Below are positions 53,666-63,314 of a stretch of 64,000 nucleotides of DNA, one piece after another. Numbering within the stretch: position 1 is the first letter of the stretch; each line of letters opens with the position of its first letter. Source of the stretch: Amycolatopsis camponoti (GTDB taxonomy: Bacteria > Actinomycetota > Actinomycetes > Mycobacteriales > Pseudonocardiaceae); contig NZ_CABVGP010000001.1 in assembly GCF_902497555.1 (NCBI RefSeq), positions 124,001 through 188,000 of the forward strand. The letters are read 5' to 3'. The translations under genes and the position numbers were made by a program. Below the pieces are notes generated by a model. The model was given only the letters and a program-made list of their open reading frames with translations. It was not told the origin of the DNA and did no database searches.

Positions 53666-55171
53666 TCAATCGTCCAGTTGCCAGGTGTGCACCGGCTCAC
53701 CGGTCTCCGAGAGCTCCAGGTAGCGCCCGAGCATCCGGGTCAGCGCCGCCTCGCGGTCGAGCCCGCGTTCCTGGGCGCGCAGGACGTAGTCGCGCTGCCA
53801 GGTCGCCCCCGTCCGCCGGGCGAGGCAGCGGCGCTCGATGATCCCGAGATAGCGCTCGCGGGCTTCGTCGGAGACGTCGGAGCGGCGCAGTCCCTCGTGG
53901 GCGAGCGGGAGCAGCACGCGCAGCGCCAGCTCGTCCGGCGGGATCCAGCCGATGCCCGGCCAGTACAGCTGGGCCTCGAAGCCGCGGCGCGCGCCGGCGT
54001 AGAGGTTCTCTTCCGCCGCCTGGAACGACATCTGGCTCCACACCGGGCGTTCCGCCTCGGCGAGCGCGCGCTGGGCGCCGTAGAAGAACGCCGCGTTGGC
54101 CACGGTGTCGACGACGGTCGGCCCGGCGGGCAGCACCCGGTTCTCGATCCGCAGGTGCGGCAGGCCGTCGACGACGTCGTACACCGGGCGGTTCCAGCGC
54201 CAGATGGTGCCGTTGTGCATGCGCAGCTCGGTGAGCTTGGGCGCCTGGCCCGCGTCGAGCGCCTCGATCGGGTCTTCGACGTCGGTTTCCGGGAGCAGGC
54301 CGGGGAAGTAGCGGACGTTCTCCTCGAACAGGTCGAAGATCGACGTGATCCAGCGCTCGCCGAACCACACGCGCGGCCGCACGCCCTGGTTCTTCAGCTC
54401 CTCCGGCCGGGTGTCGGTCGCCTGCAGGAACAGCGGGATCCGCGTCTCGTGCCAGAGCGCCTTCCCCAGCAGGAACGGCGAATTCGACGCGAGCGCGATC
54501 TGCGGCCCGGCCAGGCACTGCGCCGCGTTCCAGTGCGCCGCGAACTCCTCGGGCGCGACCTGGAGGTGCAGCTGCACGCTGGTGCAGGCGGCTTCGGGCA
54601 GGATCGACTCCGCGTAGCTGCGCAGGCGCTCGGGCTGCTGGCCCGGCAGCGGCGCGCCTTCCATCGCGAGCACCGTGCGTTCGCCGCGCGCGGCGAAGAT
54701 CTGGTCGTTCAGCGTGGCGTACCGGGTCTGGTTGGTGAGCCACTTCTGGTCGAAGTGCTCGTGCTTCAACGTCGGCAGGATGCCGATCATGGCCAGCGAC
54801 GACCCGGTGTCCCGGGCCTTCGACGCCGCCGTGGCGAGGTACGCGCGGAGATCGTCTTCGAGCTGGAGGGCCGAATCGCCGGCCAGCGGCCGCGGCGGCA
54901 CGTTCAGCTCGATGTTGTGCTGGCCCAGCTCGGTGGTGAACGACGGGTCGTCGAGCGCCTCCAGCACCGCGGTGTTCGTCATCGACGGGCGCAGCTCGCG
55001 GTCGACCAGGTTCAGCTCGACCTCGAGGCCGATGTTCTTGCGGGGGAACGAAAAACTGCCGTCGGTGAGCATGCGGGCCAACGTGTCGAGGCAACGCTGC
55101 ACCTTGCGGCGGTACCGTCCCCGGTCGAGCGTGTTGAACGGTTGAGCCGCGAGGTCCATCCCCATGACCAT
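53666..55171 (-). CDS. Glutamate-cysteine ligase family protein
   Basis: 501 aa; three clustered ATGs (55171, 55165, 55159) make the start uncertain. Features: NIGLEVELNLVDRELRPS (ATP-grasp-like GCS2 N-terminus), TELGQHNIELNVPPRPL, TSVQLHLQVAPEEFAAHWNAAQ, and MHNGTIWRWNRPVYD. This matches the ~500-aa actinobacterial GCS2 group, distinct from EgtA/GshA of known pathway. Actinobacteria use mycothiol and usually lack glutathione, so the product is unclear. It may make a gamma-glutamyl amide. Gene is alone. Confidence 0.82.
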   Translation of the reverse strand: MVMGMDLAAQPFNTLDRGRYRRKVQRCLDTLARMLTDGSFSFPRKNIGLEVELNLVDRELRPSMTNTAVLEALDDPSFTTELGQHNIELNVPPRPLAGDSALQLEDDLRAYLATAASKARDTGSSLAMIGILPTLKHEHFDQKWLTNQTRYATLNDQIFAARGERTVLAMEGAPLPGQQPERLRSYAESILPEAACTSVQLHLQVAPEEFAAHWNAAQCLAGPQIALASNSPFLLGKALWHETRIPLFLQATDTRPEELKNQGVRPRVWFGERWITSIFDLFEENVRYFPGLLPETDVEDPIEALDAGQAPKLTELRMHNGTIWRWNRPVYDVVDGLPHLRIENRVLPAGPTVVDTVANAAFFYGAQRALAEAERPVWSQMSFQAAEENLYAGARRGFEAQLYWPGIGWIPPDELALRVLLPLAHEGLRRSDVSDEARERYLGIIERRCLARRTGATWQRDYVLRAQERGLDREAALTRMLGRYLELSETGEPVHTWQLDD

Positions 55172-55376
55172 CCCTGCTTTTCGTCGGCGTGGAACTAGGA
55201 CGTCTTTCAGGTCCCGGCGGACAACCGTTACACAGCCGATGCAACCGGGCTAGCGGCCAAACTGGTGCTCTCCGTCACGGGGGGTTAACCGAAAGCAAAA
55301 TACCCCCATTCGCACCACCGGCGGCTCGACGTTCGGACCAGTGAGCCCCCCGGCAAGCGGATGACAGACTGGACGG

Positions 55377-56183
55377 ATGGGCCTGATCCACATCGCCGGC
55401 CGCGACGACCCCCGGGTCGACGATTTCCGGGACCTGTCCACAGCGGACCGCCGTCCGGACCGCCCGGGCGGCAAGGGACTCGTGATCGCGGAAGGCACCG
55501 TCGTGGTGTCCCGGCTGCTGGCGTCCCGCTACCCGGTACGGGCTCTGCTGGGCGTCGAACGGCGGTTCGCCGAGCTGGCGGACGACCTCGCCGGGCGCGA
55601 CGTGCCCCAGTACGCCGCTTCCGCCGAGACGATGGCCGACGTCGTCGGCTTCCACCTCAACCGCGGGATCCTCGCCGTCGCGGACCGGCCGGCGCCGCTG
55701 ACGGTTTCCGACGTCGTCGCGAACGCCGGCACGGTCGCCGTCCTCGAAGGCGTGGGGGACCACGAGAACCTCGGCGCGCTCTTCCGCAACGCGGCCGCGC
55801 TCGGCGTCGGCGGGGTCCTGCTCGGGCCCGGGTGCTCCGACCCCCTTTACCGGCGCAGCGTGCGAGTTTCGATGGGACACGTCCTGCGTGTCCCCTTCGG
55901 GTACTTGACGGACTGGCCGGGCGGGCTCGACGACCTGCGGGCGCGCGGGTTCGCCGTCGCCGCGTTCACGCCGCGGCCGGGCTCGGTCCCGCTGCGCGAG
56001 CTGCGGGCGCACGCACCCGGCCGGGTGGCGCTGCTGTTCGGCGCTGAAGGTCCCGGGCTGACCGAAACGGCGCTGGCGGCGGCTGATCACGCCGTCCGGA
56101 TACCCATGCCGGCCGGAGTCGACTCCCTCAACATCGCGACGGCCGCCGCCGTGGCCTTCTACGAATTGGCGCGAGCCGACTAA
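55377..56183 (+). CDS. SpoU/TrmH family RNA 2'-O-methyltransferase
   Basis: 268 aa. An N-terminal substrate-binding domain (~100 residues, FRDLSTADRRPDRPGG, IAEGTVVVSRLL) is followed by the SPOUT methyltransferase domain with motif 1 ENLGALFRNAAALG, motif 2 ALLFGAEGPGLTE and motif 3 IPMPAGVDSLNIATAAAV. It methylates a ribose in rRNA or tRNA using SAM in a trefoil knot fold. Related to Rv0881. The next gene at 56225 follows by 41 nt. Confidence 0.93.
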   Translation: MGLIHIAGRDDPRVDDFRDLSTADRRPDRPGGKGLVIAEGTVVVSRLLASRYPVRALLGVERRFAELADDLAGRDVPQYAASAETMADVVGFHLNRGILAVADRPAPLTVSDVVANAGTVAVLEGVGDHENLGALFRNAAALGVGGVLLGPGCSDPLYRRSVRVSMGHVLRVPFGYLTDWPGGLDDLRARGFAVAAFTPRPGSVPLRELRAHAPGRVALLFGAEGPGLTETALAAADHAVRIPMPAGVDSLNIATAAAVAFYELARAD

Positions 56184-56224
56184 AGTCTGGGCCCGAGGCA
56201 AGTCGGGCGGCGCGAAAGGACCCC

Positions 56225-56836
56225 ATGGAGCTGCGGATCCGCGGTGAGCGCGCCGTGCTGGCCGGACCCGGTGGGGAGCAGGCGCGCGAAGTCGACCCGC
56301 ACAAGCTCGCGATCGGCTCGGACCTCGCACAGGCCCTGCACGAATGGGCGCGCGTCGCGTCCGCGGTGTCGGCCGATTCCGGGGCCGAAGCGGGCGCCGT
56401 CGTCTCGCAGCGCGGCCGTCAGCTGGCCGGACGGCTGGCTTCGGTGATGGGCACGACCGTGCGGTTCGTGGACCCGGTGACCGGCGCCGACACGGTCGTC
56501 GAACCGCCTCCGCGCGCCGAGGCGGCCGGCCAGCGGTTCGTCCGCTCGGTGCTCGGCCCGTCCGGCCCGCCCGGGGAGCCGACGCCGTGGCTGACCGGCC
56601 TGACGGTGTCGGCGTTCATCGCGGCCGTGGTCGTGGTGGCCATGCTGGCGCTGGCTTCGACGCTGGCCCGTGAGACGAGCGGCTGGCTGGCGCTGGTGGC
56701 GTCGGTCATCGTGACGGCCGGGATCACGCCGTCGCTGTGGCTGATCCGCCGCACCCCGATCCTGCGCTGGGCCGCGTACGGCGCGGCCGGCGGCGTCCTG
56801 ATCGCGTGGATCGGCGTGCTGGTGATCGCCTTCTAG
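56225..56836 (+). CDS. DUF2537 membrane protein
   Basis: 203 aa. N-terminal ~115 residues are cytoplasmic and resemble DUF2537 (MELRIRGERAVLAGPG, REVDPHKLAIGSDLAQALHEWARV). Three membrane segments follow: LTGLTVSAFIAAVVVVAMLAL, WLALVASVIVTAGITPSLWL and WAAYGAAGGVLIAWIGVLVI. Function unknown. It is probably co-transcribed with the SpoU methyltransferase and overlaps the convergent gene by 4 nt. Confidence 0.82.
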   Translation: MELRIRGERAVLAGPGGEQAREVDPHKLAIGSDLAQALHEWARVASAVSADSGAEAGAVVSQRGRQLAGRLASVMGTTVRFVDPVTGADTVVEPPPRAEAAGQRFVRSVLGPSGPPGEPTPWLTGLTVSAFIAAVVVVAMLALASTLARETSGWLALVASVIVTAGITPSLWLIRRTPILRWAAYGAAGGVLIAWIGVLVIAF

Positions 56837-58284
56837 CGGAACCGGGCGTAGGTGACGAGCCTGCCTTGGGCCCGCGTCCAGGTCTGGGAGCGGAACGCGT
56901 AGCCGTGGAAGGCGGCGATCTGACGTTCCAGCTCGGGGGAGACGGCGAACTGGCCGGTGAAGAAGCTGACGCCGGCCTTCCCGGTGAACTCTCCGGCCAG
57001 CCACCCGACGCGGGCCGAGCGGGGGAAGACCCGCAGCACCCACAGCAGCGGCGGCACGCCGAGCACCGTGAGGGCGAACCCGATGGTGACCAGGTGGGCG
57101 TCGCCGGTGATCGCGGCCGTCACGCAGCTGCCGCCGAAGCAGAGCAGGATCCACGCCGCCGGGGCGAGGAAACCGACGAACGACATCCGGAACTTCCCCG
57201 GCGCGCGCGGCGGTGCCGATGCGCGGCGCAGCAGCAGGATCAGGTCGGTGGGGTCGGTGAACTCCGCGACGGGCGAGAGGCCCTCGGCGGCGGCGATGCC
57301 GGTGATCCGGGCCGGCGGCAGCTTCGCGTGCCGGACGCTGACCCACAGCTCGTCGCGGCCGTCGAGGTGGTTGCGCAGCCACTGCTCCCGGTCCGGTGAT
57401 CCGGCCGGTGGCTCGAAGACGGGCGGGCCGGGGCGGGCCGGCGTGCCGAACACCAGCCCGGTGCGGCACTTGACGAAGAGGTGCGATGTCTCGTTGCGCC
57501 CGGTGGTGACCGGGCCGCCGTAGAAGTAGCCGTACCACGCGGCGACCTCGGCCAGCAGGTCCGTGGACAGCGAGACCGGGTGGGGGACGGCGGCCCGCGG
57601 CCGTCCGTCGAACTGCGCGTCCAGCTCCAGACGCGGGGAGCGACCGGCGACGACGCGCATCGCCACCGTGCCGGCGAGCAGCACGAGCGCGGCGCCGGAG
57701 ATGAGCAGCAGCGGCCCGAGCGCCCACCGCGTCAGCTGTCCCCAGACGACCGCGGCCACCATGGCGGCGGCGAACAGGGCGGTCACCCCGAACCAGACGA
57801 AGTGCCGGGTGAGCCGCCGCCCGGCGCGGGGCCGCAGCTCTTCCGCGGGCAGGCCGGCGCGGCGCAGCAGCAGGAGCCGGTCCGTGGGGTCGGCGGCCTC
57901 GGCCACCACCGCCATTCCGGCGGCCGCCGCGACCTCGCCGACATCTGCCCGGCTCAGCCGCGTCCGGCGCAGGCTCACCCAGAACTGCTCCTGCCCGGTC
58001 AGCAGCTTCCCGAGCCGCCGACGGCTCGCGTCGGTGCCCGGGCCGCGGTCGAAGTGCGGCGGGAAGGAGCCGGGTGCGAACGCGAACCGCAGGCAGCCCG
58101 CCTGGCCGGGCGGGGTTTCGCGGTACCGGCGGGCGGCCGCGACCTGCCGGACGACGGCCGGGTCGAGCCCCCACCGCTCCGGCGAAACCTCGACCACCGG
58201 CGCGCCGGAGAACACGCCGAACTTCAGCTCGCCCTGGCGCAGCAGCCACGCCTGCTCACCGGGCGACGCCGTCGCCGTCACCAC
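56833..58284 (-). CDS. Internally duplicated membrane protein, unknown function
   Basis: 483 aa, GTG start. Two homologous units: each has a ~130-residue soluble part with the block WVSLRRTRLSRADVGEVA...DPTDRLLLLRRAGLP (first copy) or WVSVRHAKLPPARITGIA...DPTDLILLLRRASAP (second copy), followed by two membrane segments. Both soluble parts start with a helix plus a phrase about FxFAPGSFPPHF or HLFVKCRTGLVF. No known family is recognised. Its stop overlaps the DUF2537 stop. Confidence 0.8.
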   Translation of the reverse strand: MVTATASPGEQAWLLRQGELKFGVFSGAPVVEVSPERWGLDPAVVRQVAAARRYRETPPGQAGCLRFAFAPGSFPPHFDRGPGTDASRRRLGKLLTGQEQFWVSLRRTRLSRADVGEVAAAAGMAVVAEAADPTDRLLLLRRAGLPAEELRPRAGRRLTRHFVWFGVTALFAAAMVAAVVWGQLTRWALGPLLLISGAALVLLAGTVAMRVVAGRSPRLELDAQFDGRPRAAVPHPVSLSTDLLAEVAAWYGYFYGGPVTTGRNETSHLFVKCRTGLVFGTPARPGPPVFEPPAGSPDREQWLRNHLDGRDELWVSVRHAKLPPARITGIAAAEGLSPVAEFTDPTDLILLLRRASAPPRAPGKFRMSFVGFLAPAAWILLCFGGSCVTAAITGDAHLVTIGFALTVLGVPPLLWVLRVFPRSARVGWLAGEFTGKAGVSFFTGQFAVSPELERQIAAFHGYAFRSQTWTRAQGRLVTYARFR

Positions 58285-58341
58285 CGGACATCACGCTGCA
58301 TGACCGATCCCTCCCTCAGCGTGACATCGTAACCTGGCGGC

Positions 58342-58695
58342 ATGCGGCAGCTCGACGCGTTGCGGAAGTTGTGCCTGGCCCTGCCCGAGGCGACCGAGCG
58401 GCTCAGCCACGGCTCGCCCGCGTGGTTCGTCCGCGGCAAGAAGTCGTTCGTCATGTTCGCCGACGACCACCACGGCGACGGCAGGCTCGCCTTCTGGTGC
58501 CCGGCGCCGCCCGGGGCGCAGGAGGAGCTGGTGCGCACCGAGCCCGAGCGGTTCTTCCGGCCGGCGTACGTCGGGCACCGCGGCTGGCTGGGCGTGCGGC
58601 TGGACGTCGACGTCGACTGGGCCGAGATCGACGGGATCGTGCGCGAGGCCTACCGGCAGGTGGCGCCGAAGACGCTCGTCGCGCGGCTGGAGTAG
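58342..58695 (+). CDS. MmcQ/YjbR family protein
   Basis: 117 aa. YjbR fold: LCLALPEATERLSHGSPAWFVRGKKSFVMF, FWCPAPPGAQEELVRTEPERFFRPAYVGHRGWLGVRLD, AYRQVAPKTL. The family is a CyaY-like alpha/beta fold that some annotations call DNA-binding; its function is not established. Divergent from the duplicated membrane protein. Confidence 0.92.
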   Translation: MRQLDALRKLCLALPEATERLSHGSPAWFVRGKKSFVMFADDHHGDGRLAFWCPAPPGAQEELVRTEPERFFRPAYVGHRGWLGVRLDVDVDWAEIDGIVREAYRQVAPKTLVARLE

Positions 58696-58710
58696 GACCT
58701 GGAGTAGGAC

Positions 58711-59556
58711 TCAGCCGCGCTGGGAGCGGACCCCGAGCAGCACGTCCTCCCAGGACGGCACGATCGGGTGGTTCTTCTTGGCCTTCGGCCGCGGCTGGTC
58801 GGCGTGATCCTCTTCGGGATCGGCCGGGACGCGGGGGATCTCGCGGGTGTCGTCGTCCGGGTCCGGCTCGGCGGCCGGCAGCTCGGCGTGGTCCTGCGGG
58901 GGCACCGAGTCCAGCGTCGGCTGGAACTCCGCGTCGCGGGCCGGGTCGAGGGCGCGGACCGTGCGGGGCGCGCGGTAGGCGTTCGGGTCGAGCAGGACCT
59001 CGGCGTTCTCGTCGAGCGCCACGACCGTGCCGCCGTGCGCCCCGGGCGCGAACGCCCAGTGCGCGCGGTTGTCCGACCGTCCGGCCTTCCACCGCAGCAC
59101 GACGACCCAGCGGCCGTCGTCGCCCTTCCAGGAGTCCCAGGTGGCCTGCGAGTAGTCGTGCCCGCGGACGCCGAAGCCGTACGCGACGACCTCGCCGAGC
59201 GTCTGGACGTCGGGGCCGTCCTCGCGGACCGGGTGGGCGCTCTGCGCGAGCTCGGCGGTCCGGGACCGCTCGAGCAGGACGGGGTAGGCGTAGCGCTCGA
59301 CGCGCTGCACCGAAATGCCGGCGCCGCCCGCGACCTGCTCGACTGACTCGCCGGCGCGGATTCGCGCCTGGATCTCGCGTGGCCGCATCTGGCTCTCCAA
59401 CTCGATTTCGATCTGGCCGAGGCGGGTGATGTCTCCCCGCGCCGCCGCGCGCAGTCTCTCATCGGCCGGGAGGAGGAAACGCGTTCCGCTCGACGAGTCT
59501 TCGCACACGATGGACTTACCGTCCTCGTGCAACCCGACTACCCGAAGCGTGCGCAT
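58711..59556 (-). CDS. sepH: Septation protein SepH
   Basis: 281 aa from ATG 59556 (MRTLRVVGLHEDGKSIVCED). The N-terminal ~90 residues are DUF3071 with an HTH (RPREIQARIRAGESVEQVAGGAGISVQRVERYAYPVL); the C-terminal ~100 residues are acidic/Pro-rich and end with PIVPSWEDVLLGVRS. SepH binds FtsZ and promotes its assembly at division septa in Streptomyces and Mycobacterium. The conserved C-terminal WEDVLLGVR motif is typical. Divergent position relative to other genes makes it monocistronic. Confidence 0.94.
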   Translation of the reverse strand: MRTLRVVGLHEDGKSIVCEDSSSGTRFLLPADERLRAAARGDITRLGQIEIELESQMRPREIQARIRAGESVEQVAGGAGISVQRVERYAYPVLLERSRTAELAQSAHPVREDGPDVQTLGEVVAYGFGVRGHDYSQATWDSWKGDDGRWVVVLRWKAGRSDNRAHWAFAPGAHGGTVVALDENAEVLLDPNAYRAPRTVRALDPARDAEFQPTLDSVPPQDHAELPAAEPDPDDDTREIPRVPADPEEDHADQPRPKAKKNHPIVPSWEDVLLGVRSQRG

Positions 59557-59745
59557 TGTTCGCCTTCCCCGATGCTTCACCGTTGTGGGTGCCCACGTTA
59601 GAACGGCGCGTCGGCTTGACGTGCGAGGCGCGCCGAGTCCGTGCAGAACTGCCCACTGTTCACTTTGCGACGTCCGCATCATGGATCACCCTGGTCGGCG
59701 GCGTCCGGGTGACACGCCGGACACGGTCAGTCACGATCGAGTGGA

Positions 59746-60891
59746 TCACGACGGCGGCAGGCGGACCGTCACCGTGAGACCGCCCCGGCGGCCGGGCTGG
59801 GCCTCCGCGTACCCGCCGTGGGCCTGGGCCACCGAGCGCACGATCGACAACCCGAGCCCCGCGTTCCGCGTGTCGCCGGTCCGCTCCGAACCGACCCGGC
59901 GGAACGGCTCGAACAACGTCGGCACGGCTTCCGGCGGCACCACCGGCCCCGAGTTCCGGACCTCCAGCGCCGGATCGCCGCGGACCTCGACGTACACCCA
60001 GCCGCCCGACGCGTTGTACGTGATCGCGTTGACCAGCAGGTTCGTCGCCAGCCGCTCGAGCAGTACCGGGTCGCCCGCGACCACGCGGGGCCGCAGCCGC
60101 GTCTCGACCTTCACCCCCGCCGCGGCCGCCTGCGCCGAGGTCGCCCGGACCACCGCCGCCACCACTTCGTCGAGGTGGACCGGGGTCCGCGAGGTGAGCC
60201 CGCGGTCGGTGCGGGCCAGGACCAGCAGGCCCTCGATCATCCGTTCGCTGCGCTCGTTCGTGTGCAGCAGGTGCGTACCGAGCTTCCGCAGCTCCGGCGG
60301 CACCTCGGGGGCGGCCATCGCCACCTCGACCAGCGTCCGCTGCACCGCCAGGGGCGTCCGCAGCTCGTGGGACGCGTTCGCGACGAACCGCTTCTGGCTG
60401 TCGAACGACTCCGCGAGCCGGTCGAGCATGCCGTCGAACGTGTCCGCCAGCTCCTTCAGCTCGTCGGGCGGCCCCTCCAGGTTGATCCGCCGGTCGAGCT
60501 TGCCCGCTTCGAGCCGCCGCGCCGCCGATGTGATGTCGTGCAGCGGCCGCAGCGCGCGGCCGGCCATCAGCCAGCCGAAGAGGACGGCCAGCGCCGCCGT
60601 CGACACCAGCGCGATCGCCGAGCCGACGACGAGCGTGGACAGCGTCGAGGAGCGGTACTCGTCGAGCGAGCCGCTGAGCAGGCGCACCGCGACGCCGGAC
60701 GCCGGCACGGTCTGCGCGGGGACGCCGTAGGTCAGGTCCGCCGAGCCGACCGTCGTCAAGGCCATCCGGGCCGGGTCCGGCAGCCGGCTCTGCACCAGCA
60801 AGTAGTTGATGACGACCAGGACCAGCCCGGCGAGCAGGAACAGCCCGCCGTACCAGGCCGTGAGCTTCGTCCGGACGGAAAGGGCGTTCAC
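59746..60891 (-). CDS. Sensor histidine kinase of two-component system
   Basis: 381 aa from GTG 60891, which overlaps the regulator stop (GTGA). Membrane segment 1 (LFLLAGLVLVVINYLLV), a short ~65-residue extracytoplasmic loop, segment 2, HAMP (GRALRPLHDITSAARRLEAG), DHp with the phospho-acceptor in FVANASHELRTPL, and the ATPase domain with NLLVNAITYN and NAGLGLSIVRSVAQAHGG. Pairs with the regulator at 60888. Likely controls the divergent export operon beginning at 61663. Confidence 0.93.
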   Translation of the reverse strand: MNALSVRTKLTAWYGGLFLLAGLVLVVINYLLVQSRLPDPARMALTTVGSADLTYGVPAQTVPASGVAVRLLSGSLDEYRSSTLSTLVVGSAIALVSTAALAVLFGWLMAGRALRPLHDITSAARRLEAGKLDRRINLEGPPDELKELADTFDGMLDRLAESFDSQKRFVANASHELRTPLAVQRTLVEVAMAAPEVPPELRKLGTHLLHTNERSERMIEGLLVLARTDRGLTSRTPVHLDEVVAAVVRATSAQAAAAGVKVETRLRPRVVAGDPVLLERLATNLLVNAITYNASGGWVYVEVRGDPALEVRNSGPVVPPEAVPTLFEPFRRVGSERTGDTRNAGLGLSIVRSVAQAHGGYAEAQPGRRGGLTVTVRLPPS

Positions 60892-61550
60892 GGCGTGCCG
60901 AACCGGTAGCCGGCGCCGGGCACGGTCTCGATCACCGGCGGGTCGCCCAGCTTCCGGCGCAACGTCATCACCGCGACGCGCACCGCGTTCGTGAACGGGT
61001 CGGCGTGCTCGTCCCACGCCTTTTCGAGCAGCTCCTCGGCGCTGACCACCGCGCCCTCCGCCCGCATGAGCACCTCGAGCACGGCGAACTCCTTCGGCGA
61101 GAGCAGCAGGAACCGGCCGTCGCGGGCGGCCTGGTGGCGGGGCAGGTCGAGCACGACGCCGTCGCGCTCCAGCACCGGCGGCAACGCGGGCCGCGCGCGC
61201 CGCGAGAGCGCCTGCACCCGGGCGACCAGCTCGGCGAAGGCGAACGGCTTGGTCAGGTAGTCGTCGGCGCCGAGGCCCAAGCCCGCGACGCGGTCGGTGA
61301 CGTCGGCGGCCGCGGTCAGCATCAGCACCCGCGCCTCGCCGCCCGCCTCGACGACGGCGGCGCACACGGCGTCGCCGTGCACCTTGGGCAGGTCGCGGTC
61401 GAGGACCACGACGTCGTAGCCGTGCACGCCGACCCGCTCCAGGGCCTGCTCGCCGTCGTAGCAGACGTCGACGGCCATCGAAAACCGCCGCAGCCCCTCC
61501 GCCACGGAGTCGGCCAGCAGCCGTTCGTCCTCCACCACCAGCACGCGCAC
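60888..61550 (-). CDS. OmpR/PhoB-type response regulator
   Basis: 220 aa from GTG 61550 (VRVLVVEDERLLADSVAEGL). The receiver has the acidic pocket VVEDE and phospho-acceptor Asp in VVVLDRDLPKVHG, plus Lys in DYLTKPFAF. The DNA-binding winged helix has LSPKEFAVLEVLM and VRVAVMTLRRKLGDPPVIETVPGAGYRF. It is transcribed first, then the kinase. Its target is probably the divergent lipoprotein/ABC operon. Confidence 0.94.
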   Translation of the reverse strand: MRVLVVEDERLLADSVAEGLRRFSMAVDVCYDGEQALERVGVHGYDVVVLDRDLPKVHGDAVCAAVVEAGGEARVLMLTAAADVTDRVAGLGLGADDYLTKPFAFAELVARVQALSRRARPALPPVLERDGVVLDLPRHQAARDGRFLLLSPKEFAVLEVLMRAEGAVVSAEELLEKAWDEHADPFTNAVRVAVMTLRRKLGDPPVIETVPGAGYRFGTP

Positions 61551-61662
61551 CCGCCCAGTCTGCGCAGGAGGGCCATAAGGACCGCATAAGCGACGTCGCT
61601 TAGCGCGCCCGAATCCCCCGATCCGTAGACCTGGCACCCATCCGGAACGAGAGGAGCGAGCC

Positions 61663-62208
61663 ATGCGGACACGGATCGTCGTCGCGGCGCTCGGGGCGGC
61701 CTTGCTGCTCGGGGGCTGCGGCGCCAAGGGGGACGACGGCGACAAGGTCGCGTCGATTTCGACCCCGCCGAAGTCGGGCGGGCCCACCGCCGCCGACACC
61801 AGCGGCAAGAGCGACGAAGACAAGATGCGCGACTTCGCCAAGTGCATGCGCGAGCACGGCGTCGACATGCCCGACCCCAAGCCGGCTGGTGACGGCGGCG
61901 GCATGGCGATCACCCTGGGCGGTGACGGCGCCGACGCGTCGAAGATCGAAGCCGCGCAGAAGGCCTGCAAGAGCCTCATGCCGAACGGTGGCGAGATGAA
62001 GCCGCCGAGCGCCGAGGAGCTCGACAAGATGCGCAAGGACGCCAAGTGCATGCGCGAGCACGGCATCGACATGCCGGACCCCGACCCGAGCGGCAAGGGC
62101 ATGACGCGGGCCGGTGGGCTGGGCGACGACCCGAAGAAGTTCGAAGCCGCCGCGAAGGCGTGCGGGCTCGGCTTCGCCTCCAGCAGCCGTGCCGAGGCGG
62201 GCAAGTGA
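61663..62208 (+). CDS. Lipoprotein with duplicated CMREHG motif
   Basis: 181 aa. Lipobox LGGC (Cys near residue 19). The mature part holds two copies of [13 protein letters not shown] / [13 protein letters not shown] separated by ~68 residues, each followed by a second Cys in [10 protein letters not shown] / [10 protein letters not shown], so likely two small disulfide-bonded units. These proteins are common in actinobacterial operons with a peptidoglycan-binding protein and MacB-type ABC transporter, as here. The stop overlaps the next start (GTGA). Confidence 0.82.
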   Translation: MRTRIVVAALGAALLLGGCGAKGDDGDKVASISTPPKSGGPTAADTSGKSDEDKMRDFAKCMREHGVDMPDPKPAGDGGGMAITLGGDGADASKIEAAQKACKSLMPNGGEMKPPSAEELDKMRKDAKCMREHGIDMPDPDPSGKGMTRAGGLGDDPKKFEAAAKACGLGFASSSRAEAGK

Positions 62209-63314
62209 CCGTGCAGGACGTGAGCGAAGTGACCCACCTCAAACCGCGCCGCCGTGGCCGGACGCGCTGGTTCATCGCCGGCGCGGTCCTCGTCGTGGTC
62301 CTCGGCACCAGCTCGGTCGTGGTCCTGACCCAGGTGTCGAGCGCGACACCCGGCAAGGAGACGCCGCCGCCGTCGGTCGAGACCGCCGAGGTCGTCAAGA
62401 CCGACCTCAGCGAAGAAGAGGAAGCCGACGGCACCCTCGGCTATGGCGACGAGGAGAGCGTCCAGGGCCGCAAGCCCGGCACGATCACGTCGCTGCCGGC
62501 CGCCGGGGCCACGATCACCCGGTGCAAACCGGTGTACGGGGTGGACGCGAAGCCGGTGCCGCTGTTCTACGGCACGCTGCCGTTCTACCGCGACCTCGCC
62601 GCCGGCGCGGACGACGGCGCCGACGTCAAGCAGCTGGAGGAGAACCTCAAGGCGTGCGGCTTCGGCGGGTTCGGCACCCCGGACAAGAAGTTCACGTCGG
62701 CGACGGCGGCCGCGCTGAAGAAGTGGCAGAAGTCGCTGGGGCTGGAGCAGACCGGCGCGTTCGGCCAGGGCGACGTCGTGCTCGCGGCGGGCGAGGTCCG
62801 CGTGTCGGCGCTCGCGGCCAAGCCCGGTGCGCCGGCCCAGGGCGAGGTGCTCAAGACGACCGGCACCGTCCGTTCGGTGCAGGTCAAGCTCGACGCGGCG
62901 AAGCAGGATCTCGCGCGGCAGGGCGCGAAGGCGTCCGTGACGATCAACGGGAAGACGACGCAGGGCACGATCACCGACGTCGGGAAGTCCGCGGTCGAGG
63001 GCAAGGACGCGGCGGGGCAGGACGACGGCAAGCCCAAGATCACCGTGACCGTCCGGCTCGACGACCCCGCTGCGGGCGGCACGCTCGACTCGGCGCCGGC
63101 GACCGTCCGGTTCACCAAGGACGTCCACCAGGGCGTGCTCGCGGTGCCGGTCGGCGCGCTGCTCGCGCTCGCCGAAGGCGGCTACGCGGTCGAGGTCGAC
63201 GAGAACGGGCAGCGCCGGCTCGTGGCCGTCCAAACCGGACTGTTCAGCGGCGGCAAGGTGGAGGTCACCGGAACCGGGCTGGCCGCGGGCATGCGGGTGG
63301 TGACGACGTCGTGA
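62205..63314 (+). CDS. Peptidoglycan-binding, HlyD-like membrane fusion protein
   Basis: 369 aa from GTG 62205. One N-terminal membrane anchor ([20 protein letters not shown]), then a barrel-like part, a peptidoglycan-binding domain 1 ([40 protein letters not shown]), and a C-terminal beta-barrel region ([22 protein letters not shown]). This is the periplasmic adaptor type of MacA-like efflux in actinobacteria. Its TGA overlaps the ATPase GTG. Confidence 0.88.
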   Translation: MTVQDVSEVTHLKPRRRGRTRWFIAGAVLVVVLGTSSVVVLTQVSSATPGKETPPPSVETAEVVKTDLSEEEEADGTLGYGDEESVQGRKPGTITSLPAAGATITRCKPVYGVDAKPVPLFYGTLPFYRDLAAGADDGADVKQLEENLKACGFGGFGTPDKKFTSATAAALKKWQKSLGLEQTGAFGQGDVVLAAGEVRVSALAAKPGAPAQGEVLKTTGTVRSVQVKLDAAKQDLARQGAKASVTINGKTTQGTITDVGKSAVEGKDAAGQDDGKPKITVTVRLDDPAAGGTLDSAPATVRFTKDVHQGVLAVPVGALLALAEGGYAVEVDENGQRRLVAVQTGLFSGGKVEVTGTGLAAGMRVVTTS

